64,000 bases of DNA from Ulota crispa (GCA_963920765.1 OY987246.1:11528868-11592867); one strand, 5' to 3'. Numbered from the stretch's first letter, positions 38,111-51,266 are shown. Numbers and translations are program-made. The notes: generated by a model not told the origin, from the letters alone.

Positions 38111-41100
38111 ACCCTTACAAAATTGTTATTTTAATGGTTTTTTTAAGTATTAAGTTGTTAGTCTCTTTGTTCTTTCAGTTATGTATTTTATTATGATTTT
38201 CAAAAACATCTAAATTTTTTTTTATTAGTATAAATTTATCTAAATTATATATAAGTATTAGGTATTATTGTGAAGGAGGACAGTGGCATAATCATAGTAC
38301 TCTAAAAGGACTATTGAACTTTGATTTAATCTTACCACAATACTTCTCATATTTATTAAGCCATAATGGATAGTGTTATGATGCTGACAGTTTGGAAATA
38401 ACATACTTGAACTTACATACCAATAGAAAACAAAAATAAATAAAATAAAAAATGTTATCATGTCTAATTGTGCGTTTTTGTGAGAAATTCAAGAATTGTC
38501 TCATTTCATCAAAATGAAGTAAAGGACTCATTTGGACTACAAACTTCTGGTCGGATTTAGAAAAGTGAAATTATAGTTGTACAAACTTCTATGGTCCATA
38601 AGTTTAAAGTGTATTAGTCCATACATTACTAAAATTAATCATTATGTTTTTTAAACAATTTCATGTATGTTTTTTCATGCCCAATATGAAACATCAAGAA
38701 CTTACATTTTTACTTTTCAAGTGGCAAAAACGTACATATGTATTTATTTCTAGATGCTTATATGATTAAATTTGCCAAAATGATCATAATTAATTTTGTA
38801 GAAGCATAATAAAATACAAGTCTATAAAAGGCTTGAAAAGGGCATATCAAAGACATTCATGTTCTAACACTTGTATGGTGTAAAACTAGTTAAAAACATC
38901 TATTAATTTGGAGAGAACTTTTTCAAAATGAATGTTATAACTAAGGAAAAAATGAGGGACTGAAGAGGAGGGAAGCATGTATTACTAGCTGAATAGCCAT
39001 GTGTATGTGAATTAAGAGTAAAAATTTATGGATACTTGCATTAAAATGTTGTTATAGTTAGGACCAATCTTTGATAAAATTTATTAATTGTGTCCGCTAA
39101 GACATGATATTATCTATTTTCAATTGAATTTTAGTGGATTGCATTGCATATTTTTTACATTTTCACTAAAATATACTTAGGTAGCAACATACGTGATTTT
39201 GTGGGCAAGATTGCCCATAATTAACTTACAAAATATACTATGTATGACAAAATAAAGCCGTTTTTCATTTGAATTTCTTTTAGAAATGATCATAGATACA
39301 TGGTTTGTCAGAAAAGGCAAAAAACAACCTCACCAAATGCACGCATTATAATGGCCTATTTATTTGATATATAGAAAAAATTTACATTATTATTAAATTT
39401 TTACATTCATATTTTCTAGCATTTGATCACATAGGTGTTTATTGGATGTATATTTAGATCTCATTATCAAATCTATTTCTTTTGTAACTCTTTCAAAAGA
39501 GTTTAAAGTAGATTTTTTGTATGAAGAGCAACTCTAATGTGATAAAATTCACTATTTGCTATAGTTCCAAGGTTTACATTTTTAGAACCTAAAAACAATA
39601 CTAATTTAGTTATAAATTTAATGTAATAAACATAGTCTTGTAGCCATAATTCTTCATCTACTTTTGGTATTCCAGATTATGGGTTTATAAATCATAATTC
39701 AAATAAAGTTGTAAAATAGAAGCATTTGTATAATAATAGTAAGTAAAGAAAATGAATATTATTCTAAAATATATATTTTTAATTTTAAAATTTTAAAATA
39801 ATTAAAAATATCTAAAATGCAAACATTACATTTCTATGCTAAAATTCCAAAATTTGCAAACAATTCAAATCATAAAAAATGTACTCTACCTTTAAACCAC
39901 ATAATAAATCCCATAAGTAAATCACTAGTATCACAATGTGGTGATGTCCAATAGATTTTTGTACGACCCTTGTGAAAGAGTGGTGTAATACCAATTCTTT
40001 CATATTTTTTATAAATTGTTGTTTGTGTAGATTTTTCAACTCTTGTATTGTAAAAAAAATTGCAAGCTTTAAAATTTGTACACGTCATTTATAAAAACCT
40101 CTTCAAGTTTATGAATTTCTTCTGCAATTGGTTTTATGCTATTGCTTAATCAATTTGATTATGCATATTTGTAACATTAGTTGTAAATACAAAAATATAC
40201 TAGAGAATTATGAGGATTTTCAAATTAATAAAAAAAACTAATATATTAAAAAAACTCATTTTAAACAAATAATATCATTACAATTTTTTGTCTTATAATT
40301 AGTTTTTGTAGTGTTATATGAAAATAACAACAATGTAATTATTTAGGCAGAATATACTTACATAGCATAATTGTCAAGAACAAATTCAGCCTCCAACCAA
40401 GCATAATCATGTCTCCACTATTTTTTTGTTGACTTTTACAACTCCTCATTGATTATAAATAAAATTTGAAATATTGTAATATTTTTGGTATTTGTGATTC
40501 AATAAAAAATACCAATTTATACACCTAATATTGTCTTCTTCTATTAGCATGCATGATCGAAATAACTAATTAGTTTAGACATATCAAATTTAGAAGGTGG
40601 GATTTTTAGTTTTTGACATTGAATAACTTCATTTACATTTTCAAGAATTGACATACCTACTGTCTTTAGTTTTTGTACGTTTTCATGACTGCTATTAAAT
40701 AATATCTTTATAGATACTTAGTTTTTTTCACAATTTTTTTGAAGCAGTTTGAAATTAGTGCTTGTATTTTTTACCCCATTCATGACCTTTCCGTTGATAT
40801 TTTAAGTTAAAATGTATGCTATAAAGAGAACAAGCATATATTTTTGAAGACATTTTCTATCATTTTTTGTTTAAATGAATTAAATAGGAAATAAATAAAA
40901 TAAAATTACAAGAACAATGACTTAATAGAAGAAAAAAAGGTGGTACTAATTTATATGAAAATAAAATCTATTATAATCATTAAAATAAAAAGATAAAGTA
41001 AAAGAATTGAATTGCAATTATCACTTTCCTCAAAGTATTGTGGTCATAAGAATAGATTGATGCACAATAGAAATAAAAGAATAAAAAAATTCATTATGAA

Positions 41101-43780
41101 TTTTTATAATTATGGACACAAAATCTTTGTGCTCTTTTGTAATATGGATATAAGAAACTAGAAAGATTTCTTAGCACTCTTTTGTCAATTCAAACATCCA
41201 AGAATCCATACTACCCTTTTAGATGAATGAAAATCCATACCCAATTTTTTATTTATTGCAATTATATTAATATTACAAAACGTCTTTTTTGGAGTTATCC
41301 ATCCACTTTGTAACAAATTTCAAAATTATAGACACATTGTCAAATTGCAATGACAAGTATTTTAGATGGATGACTCAATTTGATGAGCATAAAACAATGA
41401 GCTATGAGCTTAGTTATGAGCAAGGATTCAAAATTATGTGAGCAAGAATGAATTCTCAACTTAAAATCAATGGAATGATTTAAAAAATAATAATTCCAAG
41501 ATATTATAGTTCTAAATGCATGATTATAGAGCTTTATAAAGACAATTTTAGGTGAAATTTATTATTTTGATAAAAAAATCCCGGCTCACAGCTCATGGAT
41601 CTTTGCTTATGAAATAGCATTCACCTATTCTAAATGTCAGTGTTATCTTAGAGCTCCGGAAAGGAAATTCTTGTTGAAGCGTTTACAATCAAACTTTAAT
41701 CCTCTTTGCTTTTTTTGTGGATGTTTATTTATACTAGCTAGATTTGTATTCTAGCTTCAAAGTATTTCATGATCATATCAAGGTGTCATTTATTTCATTG
41801 TGAAAGTGGCAACCTTACTTTGTGAAACAGCTCAAAGATTTCAATTCATATTGCTGCCGTAACCACATAAAAATGGCCAAGATTATAGTTGGTTTTAATA
41901 ATACGAGGGCTGTACAATTCATTTATAAATTTGGATCTAATATTTGTATTTGTGGATGCAAGAGCATATACTATAAAGTGTTAGATGATGTTGAAGCTAA
42001 CATGAGCATCACTTCCCAAGTGAGCATCTACATGTACAAGAGATCAACACATATGTGGGAGAGGAGTTTATCTTCAAAATCAAAAGGTAGTGAATGACTT
42101 GATATGAAATGCATTTAGGGAAAGTGCCAATGTTGCAAATTCTACCACATTCCCTTTTGTAAGAGTGAGTGTGATCCTTCAAACATGAAATTGCTCAAAT
42201 GGAGGAGCTTTGAAATGGTTTTAACTAGTAGGAACACAAGAACAAAGGTGCAAAAAACAGCTTTGCGCGTTGAGCATAATTGAACAATTGCATAAGTTTA
42301 ATTTCATTACGCTTCTATCAAAATCCGAACTTTTTATAAAGCATTAACACAATGCACGATGGCAAGATGTCCAGTTAAAGGAGTCATTACAAAAGCTTTG
42401 CAATGGAGAAGCTATATCAGTAATTGACAATAGTGAAAATTATTCATTTAAGGGCAAGATGAGGTGCAATCTCATCATTGGTACAACTTTCAAATACTAC
42501 AAAAATAAATAACCAAATTATTATGTCCAAATTGACTAAATGTGTTTGAAATGACAAAAAAACGTCTGAATCAACATGTCCAAATGACAAAAAATGTCCA
42601 AATTGACATTGTTCATGTTATAGTGAAATGACAATATTAGTGTATACAGTGTACAATGTGAATCTTACTTTTGATGCAAGAGATCCAAAGTCAAAGAGAC
42701 TGCACTGGGTAGTTGCAAGAAACACTTCATTGTTTTGTCTCACTCTTAGTATTGGTAGTACTAATAGTACTACCAAGCTTTTGGAATAATTTTTTTTAAA
42801 ATAAAATGAAATATGGAAAATTTGTAAAGCACTTAAAATAGCATATTTGTGAAAATTCAGACCTAGAAACATTTTATTCTAAAAGTGATGCGCAAAACAA
42901 ATACACCTACAAAAAGCCAATTTCTTTCTTGCTTTTTAGAAAATAGTAAAATAATTCAAAAAAATAAAATAAAAACTGGCCATTTGAGAACCCATTAAAC
43001 ACATTTACAAGGTACAATTGCTTCGCTGAGGAATTTCTTTGCATTTTGCCAATGAAGGAAGATAGGATGGCCACTTTGAGACAATGTAGATGCCATGGAA
43101 TCTATAATTTTGCAAAACCCTTTTACAAATGCATGTAAGCATGCTTCATAAACAACATCCTTGATTTATAACCCTATAAAAGCTTATTTTAAACCCAAAA
43201 TAGTACTAAAAACCCCCAAAATGGCCAAGGTAGATACCTATTCAGGGGCTGTTTAAAAATAGTAAGATAATTTAAAAAAAACTGAAAAAATTATAGAAGG
43301 TCTATAACTATGACATGTACCTTCATCCAAAATTTCAGCTCAAAAAAACTTGCGGCGCAAAAGTTACAAGCCAAAAAGCACCTGCGGGAGATGAAGGGGA
43401 CAAGAAATAGTACAAGTGTTTCTTGCAATCACCCCACTCAACATATTACTATTATGTATCTCACAATCCTCAGCATGATTCTTGTTTTGTCTAACATTAT
43501 TTGGATCTTCATTGGAAGAATCTTCAAAGAGCACGCTATATCCCTACACGACACACTGTTTGGTCAAATGGATGTTTTGCCTAACTCATGTGCTCAATAG
43601 CATGGTTTTACATTTCTAGATGTGTTCAATCTCTTTTCTTTGGTGTATTTTCATAAAATAACATTTTGTCTAAATTTGCTTATATCCAGCTTTCCTAGCA
43701 ATTTCACTCATTTTGGATTATTGCATTGTTTTAGATATCCATTGTCAATAGTTTCAAATCAAGTACCAAAGGACTGCACA
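38111..43780. other. Intergenic, very AT-rich; possible decayed transposon body at its right end
   Basis: No intact gene. The stretch 41700-42250 has a fairly long open frame (41822-42097) just upstream of the transposon-like fragment at 43781 and may belong to the same decayed element, but I recognise no motif in it. A CACTA-like end (TATAGTG) lies near 42628. Confidence 0.35.
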
Positions 43781-43978
43781 ATGGATTGGCATTTTTGGGG
43801 ATCAAGACATGGTAAAGGCCTTCGTGACGGTGTTGGGGCATGCTTGAAACAAAGTATTAGGAAAGAGCAATTAAGACCCGATAGTTGCCAATTGCATAGT
43901 GCTGTAGATGTTGTCAATTATTTAAACACGTCAATGGACCGCCCAAATGGAGTGGAAGAAAAAAAAACAACCTCACCA
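43781..43978 (+). pseudogene. Fragment of a transposon-derived protein (HGKG..DG motif)
   Basis: An open stretch encodes WHFWGSRHGKGLRDGVGA followed by a basic helix-like segment and HSAVDVVNYLN. The arrangement (W/C-F-x-S/T-x-HGKG-x2-DG-x-GA-x-K) is one I associate with a widespread group of uncharacterised transposon-derived proteins in animals and plants, where it lies in the C-terminal part of the presumed catalytic region. Only this block is clear here; the rest is missing or decayed. The assignment rests on motif memory, not a search. Confidence 0.45.
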
Positions 43979-44147
43979 AATGTACTCATATTTTTTTAGA
44001 TAACTCAAATTGGGAGAAGATTGAGAAACATGATGTTAGGTCCCATGCTACACTACTTGCAATTTTCATAAGGTAAATATGCATTGTTGATTTTTGCAAC
44101 TTTTAGAAACAACATTATAATGGGTGGACACTTGCCACACCCTTGTA

Positions 44148-45381
44148 CAATGGTGTTTGGATAAGGTCAACACTTTAGGCAAAAAATAAATGTTAGCCAT
44201 ATCCAAACATTAATCATAAACAAGCACTCCATTTGCATTACTTCCTTTAGTTTTGGTGGTTGCAACTTGGAGGTGCTTTTGCACCAATGTTTCTGGTACA
44301 CTAATCAAACGCCTTTTTAACTAGAGAATCATAATGAGCATTGGCAAAAAGCAATTGTTGGTTGTACGCAAGCACTTGACCTTAACCCCTAAAAGGGTTT
44401 TGACCAAGTTTTCACCAAAACAACTCCAAAATTGCCGTTTCTAAATTTTAGAAAAACATCATTTTTGGATGCATGTAGCAGTAAGATCTTGGAGTACACT
44501 AGTATAAAAAAATATGAAAAAAAAAATTCAGAAATTTCCACGATGTACATTGTTAGATATTTAAGTTTGAATTGACAATAAGCCATTTTTTGTCCCAACT
44601 GCACTTCAGAAGGTCATATTTGTATGAATAAATTTCCAAAATGGTTGTGACTCTTTGGATTCATTCTTCCAAAGGCAAGTTGGGTACACACTTGAAAATT
44701 TTAAAATTAATTGGAATTATACAACACCTGGGAAAATAATTGCAAGTAAAAAGAAGTAGATAAGGATTCAAAACACTAAATTGTTAAGAATTTATTTGTA
44801 AGAATGAAAAATGCCAATCCCAATGGATATGATGTTGTAATAAACAATCTACATCCTTTGCACTTATCTTTTTTCTAAAATATTGAAAATTGAATAAAAT
44901 AAAGGACTTAAGAGTTTACTTCAAAATAGAGAATCCATAATTGCCCGCAAACAAAATCTCCTCATAAGTTTCATCTCATTGATAAAAATGGAATGATTCA
45001 AAGCTCCCCATGTATATATAAAATCTATAAAACCAAATACTTTTTTTTTATTTTTATTTATTTATTTATTTTTAATTGCCCGAGTTGCCTGACAAAAAAA
45101 AAATTATGCAATAACTTTTGAACCATGTAGTCAAATGTCATGAAAATTGTTGAATCTAAAAGCTACTCCTTGAGCACATCATGTGTGAAAACTTCAAAGA
45201 AAAAAAGTGAAAAATCCATTTGTAGTGAGCTACCCAAAATTGTTATGTTGCCAAAAACCACTATTTGGGCCTTCAGGAGTTACCCAAGCTCATAATACAC
45301 GTTTTGGACAAAAGGGGAGTGGGGTTGTGATCTTATCCAATCATTTTTGTTACAAAGGTTAACGTTAACCAAGCACCATTA
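44148..45381. mobile_element. TA-flanked mariner-like MITE, interrupted copy
   Basis: Same family as 3470-3807, with TA at 44146-44147 and 45382-45383. The left half (to 44381) and right half (from 45284) match the two halves of the uninterrupted copy. The 0.9-kb insert sits exactly at the shared TTAA. Confidence 0.75.
44382..45283. mobile_element. TTAA-flanked (piggyBac-like) element, family 1 copy C
   Basis: Left TTAA at 44382-44385 followed by CCCCTAAAAGGG. The right end is GGCCTTCAGGAG followed by TTAC (a mutated TTAA) at 45280-45283. The interior matches copy A in the same orientation. Its insertion point is proven by the empty site at 3705-3708. Confidence 0.75.
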
Positions 45382-45383
45382 TA

Positions 45384-45795
45384 GAACACTATAGAGGCAC
45401 TACAGATGGGCAAACACAATGACCAGCCATGTTCAAGGACTAACCTGTGAATGTCCCAACGTCCCAAATCTAGCCTCTCCATATTTAATAATTTATTGTC
45501 TTTAATTGTTATAATCTTTGATACGTGCAATGAAAACTTATCAAATATTTTTTTCATCTACATACTTTGAGCCTCATGCAATATCAACCGCTAACTTTCT
45601 AGAGGTTGTTTTTGAACTTGAGGTGCCAAATTATTTACAATGAGATCCAACATTGCACAATTTTGGGCTGTGCGCTCAAGGGTTAAGGTCATCCAAGATA
45701 TACATATATATATATATATATATATTCTTAGAACTCTTAAACATGATGCAATGTGGTGAATTGAGCAAAAAGTGTAGTGGATTTATAGCAATTCC
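45384..45795. other. TE fragments and TA microsatellite
   Basis: Includes a lone family 2 right end (GCGCTCAAGGGTTAA, 45672-45686), a TA microsatellite (45704-45725) and a right-end fragment of the GGGAATTG family ending GCAATTCCC at 45795. No gene. Confidence 0.5.
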
Positions 45796-46040
45796 CTAAA
45801 CATAATTAGCTCTTGCTTGATATAACGCACGTTTTAGGACGCCTTTCTCCATTCCAGAATAATTGTCCGAAACCCAACATAGGCAGTGACCATTATCAAA
45901 ATCTGATTACGTTATGGAAAGAACCTTTGGTTGGAGTGTTGCTGTTTCTAATGTGCTGTCCCACTTGCAGCTCCCGCCGCTCGCTGGGACCGGCAGATTA
46001 CAACCAGCAATGCTCCTCCCAACGTCCATTCCATAGTACA

Positions 46041-46073
46041 ATATATATACATTTGAATAGACTATACCACGTG
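46041..46073 (+). promoter_or_regulatory. Candidate TATA box and G-box of the 46338 gene
   Basis: ATATATATAC at 46041-46050 is about 290 bp upstream of the start codon, with a palindromic CACGTG in CCACGTGTCATC at 46068-46073. G-box/ABRE cores bind bZIP and bHLH factors in light and ABA responses. The transcription start is not known. Confidence 0.35.
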
Positions 46074-46337
46074 TCATCACCCAATTAGTCAAGACTTGAG
46101 ATAAGCGAAGGACAAATTTCAAACTGGCAATGGCAAAACGCCGAAGAATCCGCAAGATCAGGCTCCCGTCAATCTTGTGCATTTGATTCTGTTGTCGATG
46201 ATCTGTGCGATTGGTTCCTTGCTGTCGCGAAATCGCAACAATTTTCAATCCGCTACCACTGTAAGACTAACAGTTTCAGCTTCCACAAGAGTTCTGCGAT
46301 CTCAAGGTTTCTTCCGCTCGAGAATTGCAAGAATTTG

Positions 46338-49300
46338 ATGGAGGTTTTGTGTTACAAGCCTGGCTATGGCGGCTGTCCTGGCTCTGCACTGCCTCGAGCT
46401 CTCAAGTCATCGCCAAGATTAATAGGTGCGCTCTGTCTTGTCTTTTAATCTTCATTTTTTGTGTTCTTGCTGCTTTGTAAGATTTTTTCAAAATTTTCAA
46501 GAGTCCGAGGGTTTCTTGTTTCTCCTTTATGAAGGATGTTCATGTGATGCAGCGGAAGGCCGAGATGCTTGGCTGCAAGGACGCAATTTAATTTGGAAGC
46601 AGCGGGCGAAAACGCAAGCCGCGATCCAGGTTAGGTTTTTAGGTTCTTGCTGTTGTACACACGTTTTGTGGATTTCTTTTGAGAATTGAAGATTTTCGTA
46701 ATGTAGTGGTGTTTCTGTATTTTACTGACAATGTCCTGATCCTTGCTTCGTTTCTGGCCCTGGAAGTAAGAAAATAGTGTTATCCGTTATCCAGGTTAGG
46801 TTTTTAGGTTTTTGCTGTTGTACACACGTTTTTTGGAGTTCTTTTGAGAATTGAAGCTTTTCGTAATGTAGTGGTGTTTCTGTATCCTACTGACAATGTC
46901 CCGATCCTTGCTTCGTTTCTGGTCCTGGAAGTGATCGTTTTTATTGAGTGATGAATTTGTTTTAATGCTGTGTGCAGAGCATTCAATCCAGGGAGACACT
47001 TATTTGCAGAGCAGGTCTTGAAGACGACGCACCGTTTGCTATAGCGATTGCAGCTTCAGTGTTGAGCACACTTGTGCTTCCCGCTGACGTTCCGAGCAAG
47101 GACGATAACGAAAGCGTTTCGCCACTTGGAGGAGACGATGTTCGATTCGCAGCCATGGGCATCATTAGCTTCATTCCTCTGTTTAATTGGCTGGTAATAA
47201 ATTCTTTGACCTAAGGTAGAGGATGTAAATGCCTGTTAGTGGTTTGATCTCGTCTTCTGTTGACTGACCCTGTTACCGACAGAAACTTGTCTTTTCTTAT
47301 ACACTCAGTTGGACTCGTTGGCAAGTGGTCTAAGGTAGCAACACCCATAATCGTCACTGTACCCATAACCGTCACTGTACCCATAACCATCACCTCTAAA
47401 ATCTTGGAAAATCTGTGGAAGTGAACAGATGTAATTACAAGGATGTATGACATGTGAACATGAAACCTTAGTGTTGGTATTAGATGCAATTGCAGTCGGC
47501 TCTTTAAAAATTCACAACTTATTCTCACAGTATCCAAATAATACATTCGAAAGTGCAAACTCATCATTTTTCTCTTGCTAACAAGATCCTATTATTTGCA
47601 AGATGTTTATTAATAATCATCATGTTCAAAAACCTTCGTTTGACGGTTAGGGGTGCTGCTACTTTAAGCATGACTTGGCTGGATATCTATTGCCACTAGT
47701 TTTTGAAAGGAAGTGGGGTTGTCCATTGTCCTTGTAACAGTGGTCTATAACATCTCACTTTGAAATTGCATCAGTAATTCATATGTAGTGTTAAAAATCT
47801 GGTCTCAACAGATTTGGCTCTTGTACTTAAAGTGGTCTCTATACGTTTATACTGATCTTCCAATGAAAGTGCAGTGCTACATATTGGTTGAAATACTTTT
47901 AGTGACGCAATTAATATCCTCTACCTTACTCTAGCTGAAGCTGTGATTAATTTTTAATCCAGTTTTCAGCTTTAGTTGTCATCTGTCCATACAAGTTAGT
48001 TATGAGTTATTTCTGTTGAGGATGCAATGTCTGTTTTCTGAGGTCAATGTTTGTATTCTTCAGGTGTGGGTGTTCGCATGGTTAGATACTAGAAAACAAC
48101 GTTATCTCATCTATGGCATTGTATATATTGCTCCTTATTTGAGGTATTTAGTTTTCTCCTCCTAAGGTTTGATTCTTTTGTGGGGTTGTGCTTGGTAACC
48201 TGCACCAGTTTTAGTTGAGATGGTTTGTAGGCACGGTTGTACAATAGTCTGGATTTCCTTTAACTAACTGGAGTTTAGGTTTAGTTTAGAATTATAAGCA
48301 GAATCCGCACTCGGTCGATGAAAACTTGAAACAGGATTTTCGTAGTTTTTCAAAATTGTGATGTTTTGTATAATATTTGTTTACGTAATAATTATTTGTG
48401 TGTTACTGTACGTTTTTTTGCCCGTGTTTTGATCAGAGCATATAAAAAGAGATGATGACGTTCTGTTTAGGGATCATCATGCTAATTTTACTCACTTTTT
48501 GCAGGTCTGGTCTCTCTATTTCACCAGAAGATAGCTGGCTTCCTCTTGCCAGCGTTCTTGCCTGCATTCTTCATGTCCAGGTACATTCTTTTACTTCCCA
48601 CTTGGAGATATTTCCATATATACCTTGCCAAAGATTCAGAAAGAATAATTGCTGATCATGACAGACTGTTCCTTTCAACACCAATCACTGCGAAGGATGG
48701 ACACGTTTTTTTCGCAATGTTTGATATTAGGCTGTGAATGATAGCATACGAAGTCAAACTGTGAGGTCCTTGTAGTGGTTCTTGTTCTTCGTTTACTGTG
48801 CGACTAATCCTCACGTCGGTCAGTTCTGGATAAAAATTCGTTATTTATGGTTTAGTACTAATTTGAAAGGATAGCTTAAGAGATTTTTCACCAACTCCGC
48901 CAAGTTGGGTACAGATTATCATGCAGCAACGTGATCCTTAGATGAAGGTCTTATTGTGGCCGAACCAACCATGGAGTTACACGACTCCATAAGCTCTTTG
49001 CAGTTTTAGTAAGTACCTCGGCTAATTTGGTGGTGGTATCAATAGCCTCATCTCCGGATTGTACATTTTCTAGAGTTTCAGAGTGCTGTATATGTTTTGA
49101 TTCGAACAAAGAGCATTCCATATACTCTAGGAGGATGATAACTGAGATTCGAAAGGAGACAAGGGTCGATATACCTTTATGTGCCGCGTTCTTCAAGCTC
49201 CTCCATTTAGTCTATTCTGCAGTCTCTCACCATTCCGTTCTGTAGGGTTGGCATTCCGCCTTGTAATGTGCTTTTGATGTAATTCATATGCAGGGGAGCA

Positions 49301-50227
49301 AATGCTTGCTGGTCCTTTTTCCAGTTTGATGTGTTGATTATACTTCTCTGTTGACATCTTACCTTTTCTACTATCTATTGCGTTAGGACCAATTCTGACT
49401 GCTTACTTTGATTGTAGCTCTAAAAACCAATAACCTCTTTACTGCATCATGAGAGTATCTGAATGGTTTGATGCACCATCAGCATACTTTGGTTATTGAG
49501 GGACGCCATTGCTCCAAGCATATCTGAATTAGGATTTCTAGTTTTACCTGAGTATGAGTCAGTTGTCTCTTCAGCACACGAAGATTACTTCAATGCTAAA
49601 GCATATTTTCTCTTCTGTTACTAGTCATTGCAGTACTGGCCTTCCTTTCGATGTACCATATCATTCTTGCTTGATCTATACAAGTCCTTCCGAGGAATTT
49701 ATATCCAAAGTGGATAGTCAGACCTGGCTAGTAGCAAGATCATAACAGGGTGAAGTTTTGGCAGCTCGATATCTCGGCAAGCGGTGAAGGGGGAGGAGAT
49801 CTAAACGTTTCCAAAGCCTTGTTCACAGCCACTCAAGTGAAGCAGATGAAGGAGCGTGCCGACACCCTTCTACTACGGTTGCAACAACTGGCCCAAAAAC
49901 CTGTTAGTGGCTCACCCACTCTCTTTTTGATTCCATATCGTCGTAAGAATTCGTCAGGGTCCAAGATTCTCAGCATGAAATGTTATGAAATTGTTGGATT
50001 TGTTTTTAAACATGTATTTGTCTCTCAGTGAATCGACTCATGGCTATCTTTATCTCACATAGTTGGACTTGATTCTGTTCTTCAAGGCTCCGAAACCAAC
50101 TGAGCAGACGAACGAATTAACGACGGCAGAAGATATCAGCCGAGAAGAAATGGAGCAGTGGGATGAGAAATTTTCGAAATCAAAAGCTGAGGAAAGAAGC
50201 GAAGTACAAAGGGACGGTGATTCGTAA
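46338..50227 (+). CDS. Predicted chloroplast membrane protein, unknown function
   Basis: Seven exons join in phase: 46338-46425, 46553-46629, 46978-47193, 48064-48143, 48505-48580, 49765-49902, 50087-50227. Total 816 bp, 271 residues, stop TAA. The start is the first in-frame ATG; the frame is open upstream to 46089 but has no earlier ATG. Residues 1-67 are Arg/Ser/Lys-rich and end ICRA, resembling a chloroplast transit peptide. Then come hydrophobic segments at about 73-92, 112-133, 140-152 and 164-179, with the conserved-looking junction WLDTRKQRYLIYGIVY. A helical segment follows (190-225, ending LLLRLQQLAQKP), then an acidic tail. I have a sense that homologues occur across green plants, but I cannot name the family. 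Exon 6 is the least certain: acceptor GCAG at 49761-49764 gives HVQ followed by LDISASGEGGGD in phase 0. Exon 2's donor lies in a tandem duplication. Confidence 0.8.
46624..46953 (+). repeat. 165-bp tandem duplication spanning a splice donor
   Basis: Two copies, about 46624-46788 and 46789-46953, each beginning ATCCAGGTTAGGTTTTTAGG and ending at CTGGAAGT. The first copy includes the last six bases of exon 2 and its GT donor. The second repeats the same donor context at 46789-46799 inside the intron. Confidence 0.85.
47343..47393. repeat. 18-bp tandem repeat in intron 3
   Basis: Nearly three units of ACCCATAACCGTCACTGT with single-base variants. Confidence 0.8.
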
Positions 50228-50698
50228 ATTGCAGTCTTCACTGGTGTTGAAAGAACCTGTAATTGTATCATATTAGAACTAGAGAATGCCACTGTGTTGA
50301 TTGACAGTCATTGGATGGTACCTTCATATTCCCTCTTAAGCATTCCATATGTGCATGACTGATGCTTTTGGTGTGAAACTCTGCATGTCTTTGAAACTGC
50401 AAGATTCTTAAGACATTGCACTCTTGTGGAGGTCATCCTCTCCATTGTTCACAATTCCAATTTTTTTTCATTTGGTCACCATATCAAAAGCTTTGATATA
50501 AACTGTAGAGTGCATGGCTGAGTTGAGTAAGAAACATTGTGTTGTACAAAAAGGATGTAGATTACTTCTGCAATGCTGTTTTTTTGCAGCTTCTCAAGAA
50601 TGTTGTCCTTTGCAAAGAAGGAAAACACGGCTCCATCTATCAATGGAATAATGTTGTCATTGTTTACTGCTATTAGAGCATTCTAATGAAGGCTTTAA
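50228..50698. other. 3' flank of the 46338 gene
   Basis: Probably 3' UTR and downstream spacer. No separate gene seen. Confidence 0.4.
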
Positions 50699-50814
50699 CC
50701 CCATACTTGATCAATATGGAGTTGCCAGTTATATATGGAGTGTACTTGGTCCAACACAAAGTCTAGATACACTCCAAATATAATTGACAACTCCATATTG
50801 ATCAAATATGGGGG
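50699..50814. repeat. Long hairpin (46-bp arms, ~24-nt loop)
   Basis: The left arm starts CCCCATACTTGATCAATATG; the right arm is its near-perfect reverse complement, ending at 50814. A few mismatches occur over about 46 bp. It could be a small MITE or a source of a hairpin RNA. It lies about 470 bp past the upstream gene's stop codon. Confidence 0.65.
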
Positions 50815-51035
50815 GTTCTTTGTTTTAGTTGACACGATTTATGGCAAGCCAAAAATGCTGTGGATAATCCCGTTTTGGTCAACGTACATAAAGACGTTGC
50901 AACACAACAAGGCATACTATTGACAAGGATATTTGTTGTGACTTGGAGTTTTTTTTTTCTGTTCTATGATATTCAAAAATAGTGAAGGTGACCCTTGTGA
51001 AACTTGATAAATTCTACACAAAATATTGCTTTTAT

Positions 51036-51266
51036 GTTGACCAATAATTTTCATCTATAATTACTGCAATAAACGATTTTTAGAGGGCCTAGCAGCAACA
51101 ACAAAGCTATGGAAAAGCAAACTAGCGACATACAAATTGTAGACCATCTGAAATCCTAACATCTAATGAATTGTGCATCTTCAAGAGGTCAAGTGATAAG
51201 CCAAGAGATAACTTCATAGAATAAGGGAACTTAATTGTTAAGACAATTTAAATGCAATATTTAGTG
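51036..51266. mobile_element. Single-arm relative of the 5387-5983 foldback
   Basis: Shares, in the same order as the left arm at 5460-5700, ATTTTCATCTATAATTACTGC-like sequence, an AACAACAA tract, an AAGTGA(C/T)AAGCCAAG-like block and a final ATATTTAGTG. Only one arm is present. Confidence 0.45.
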
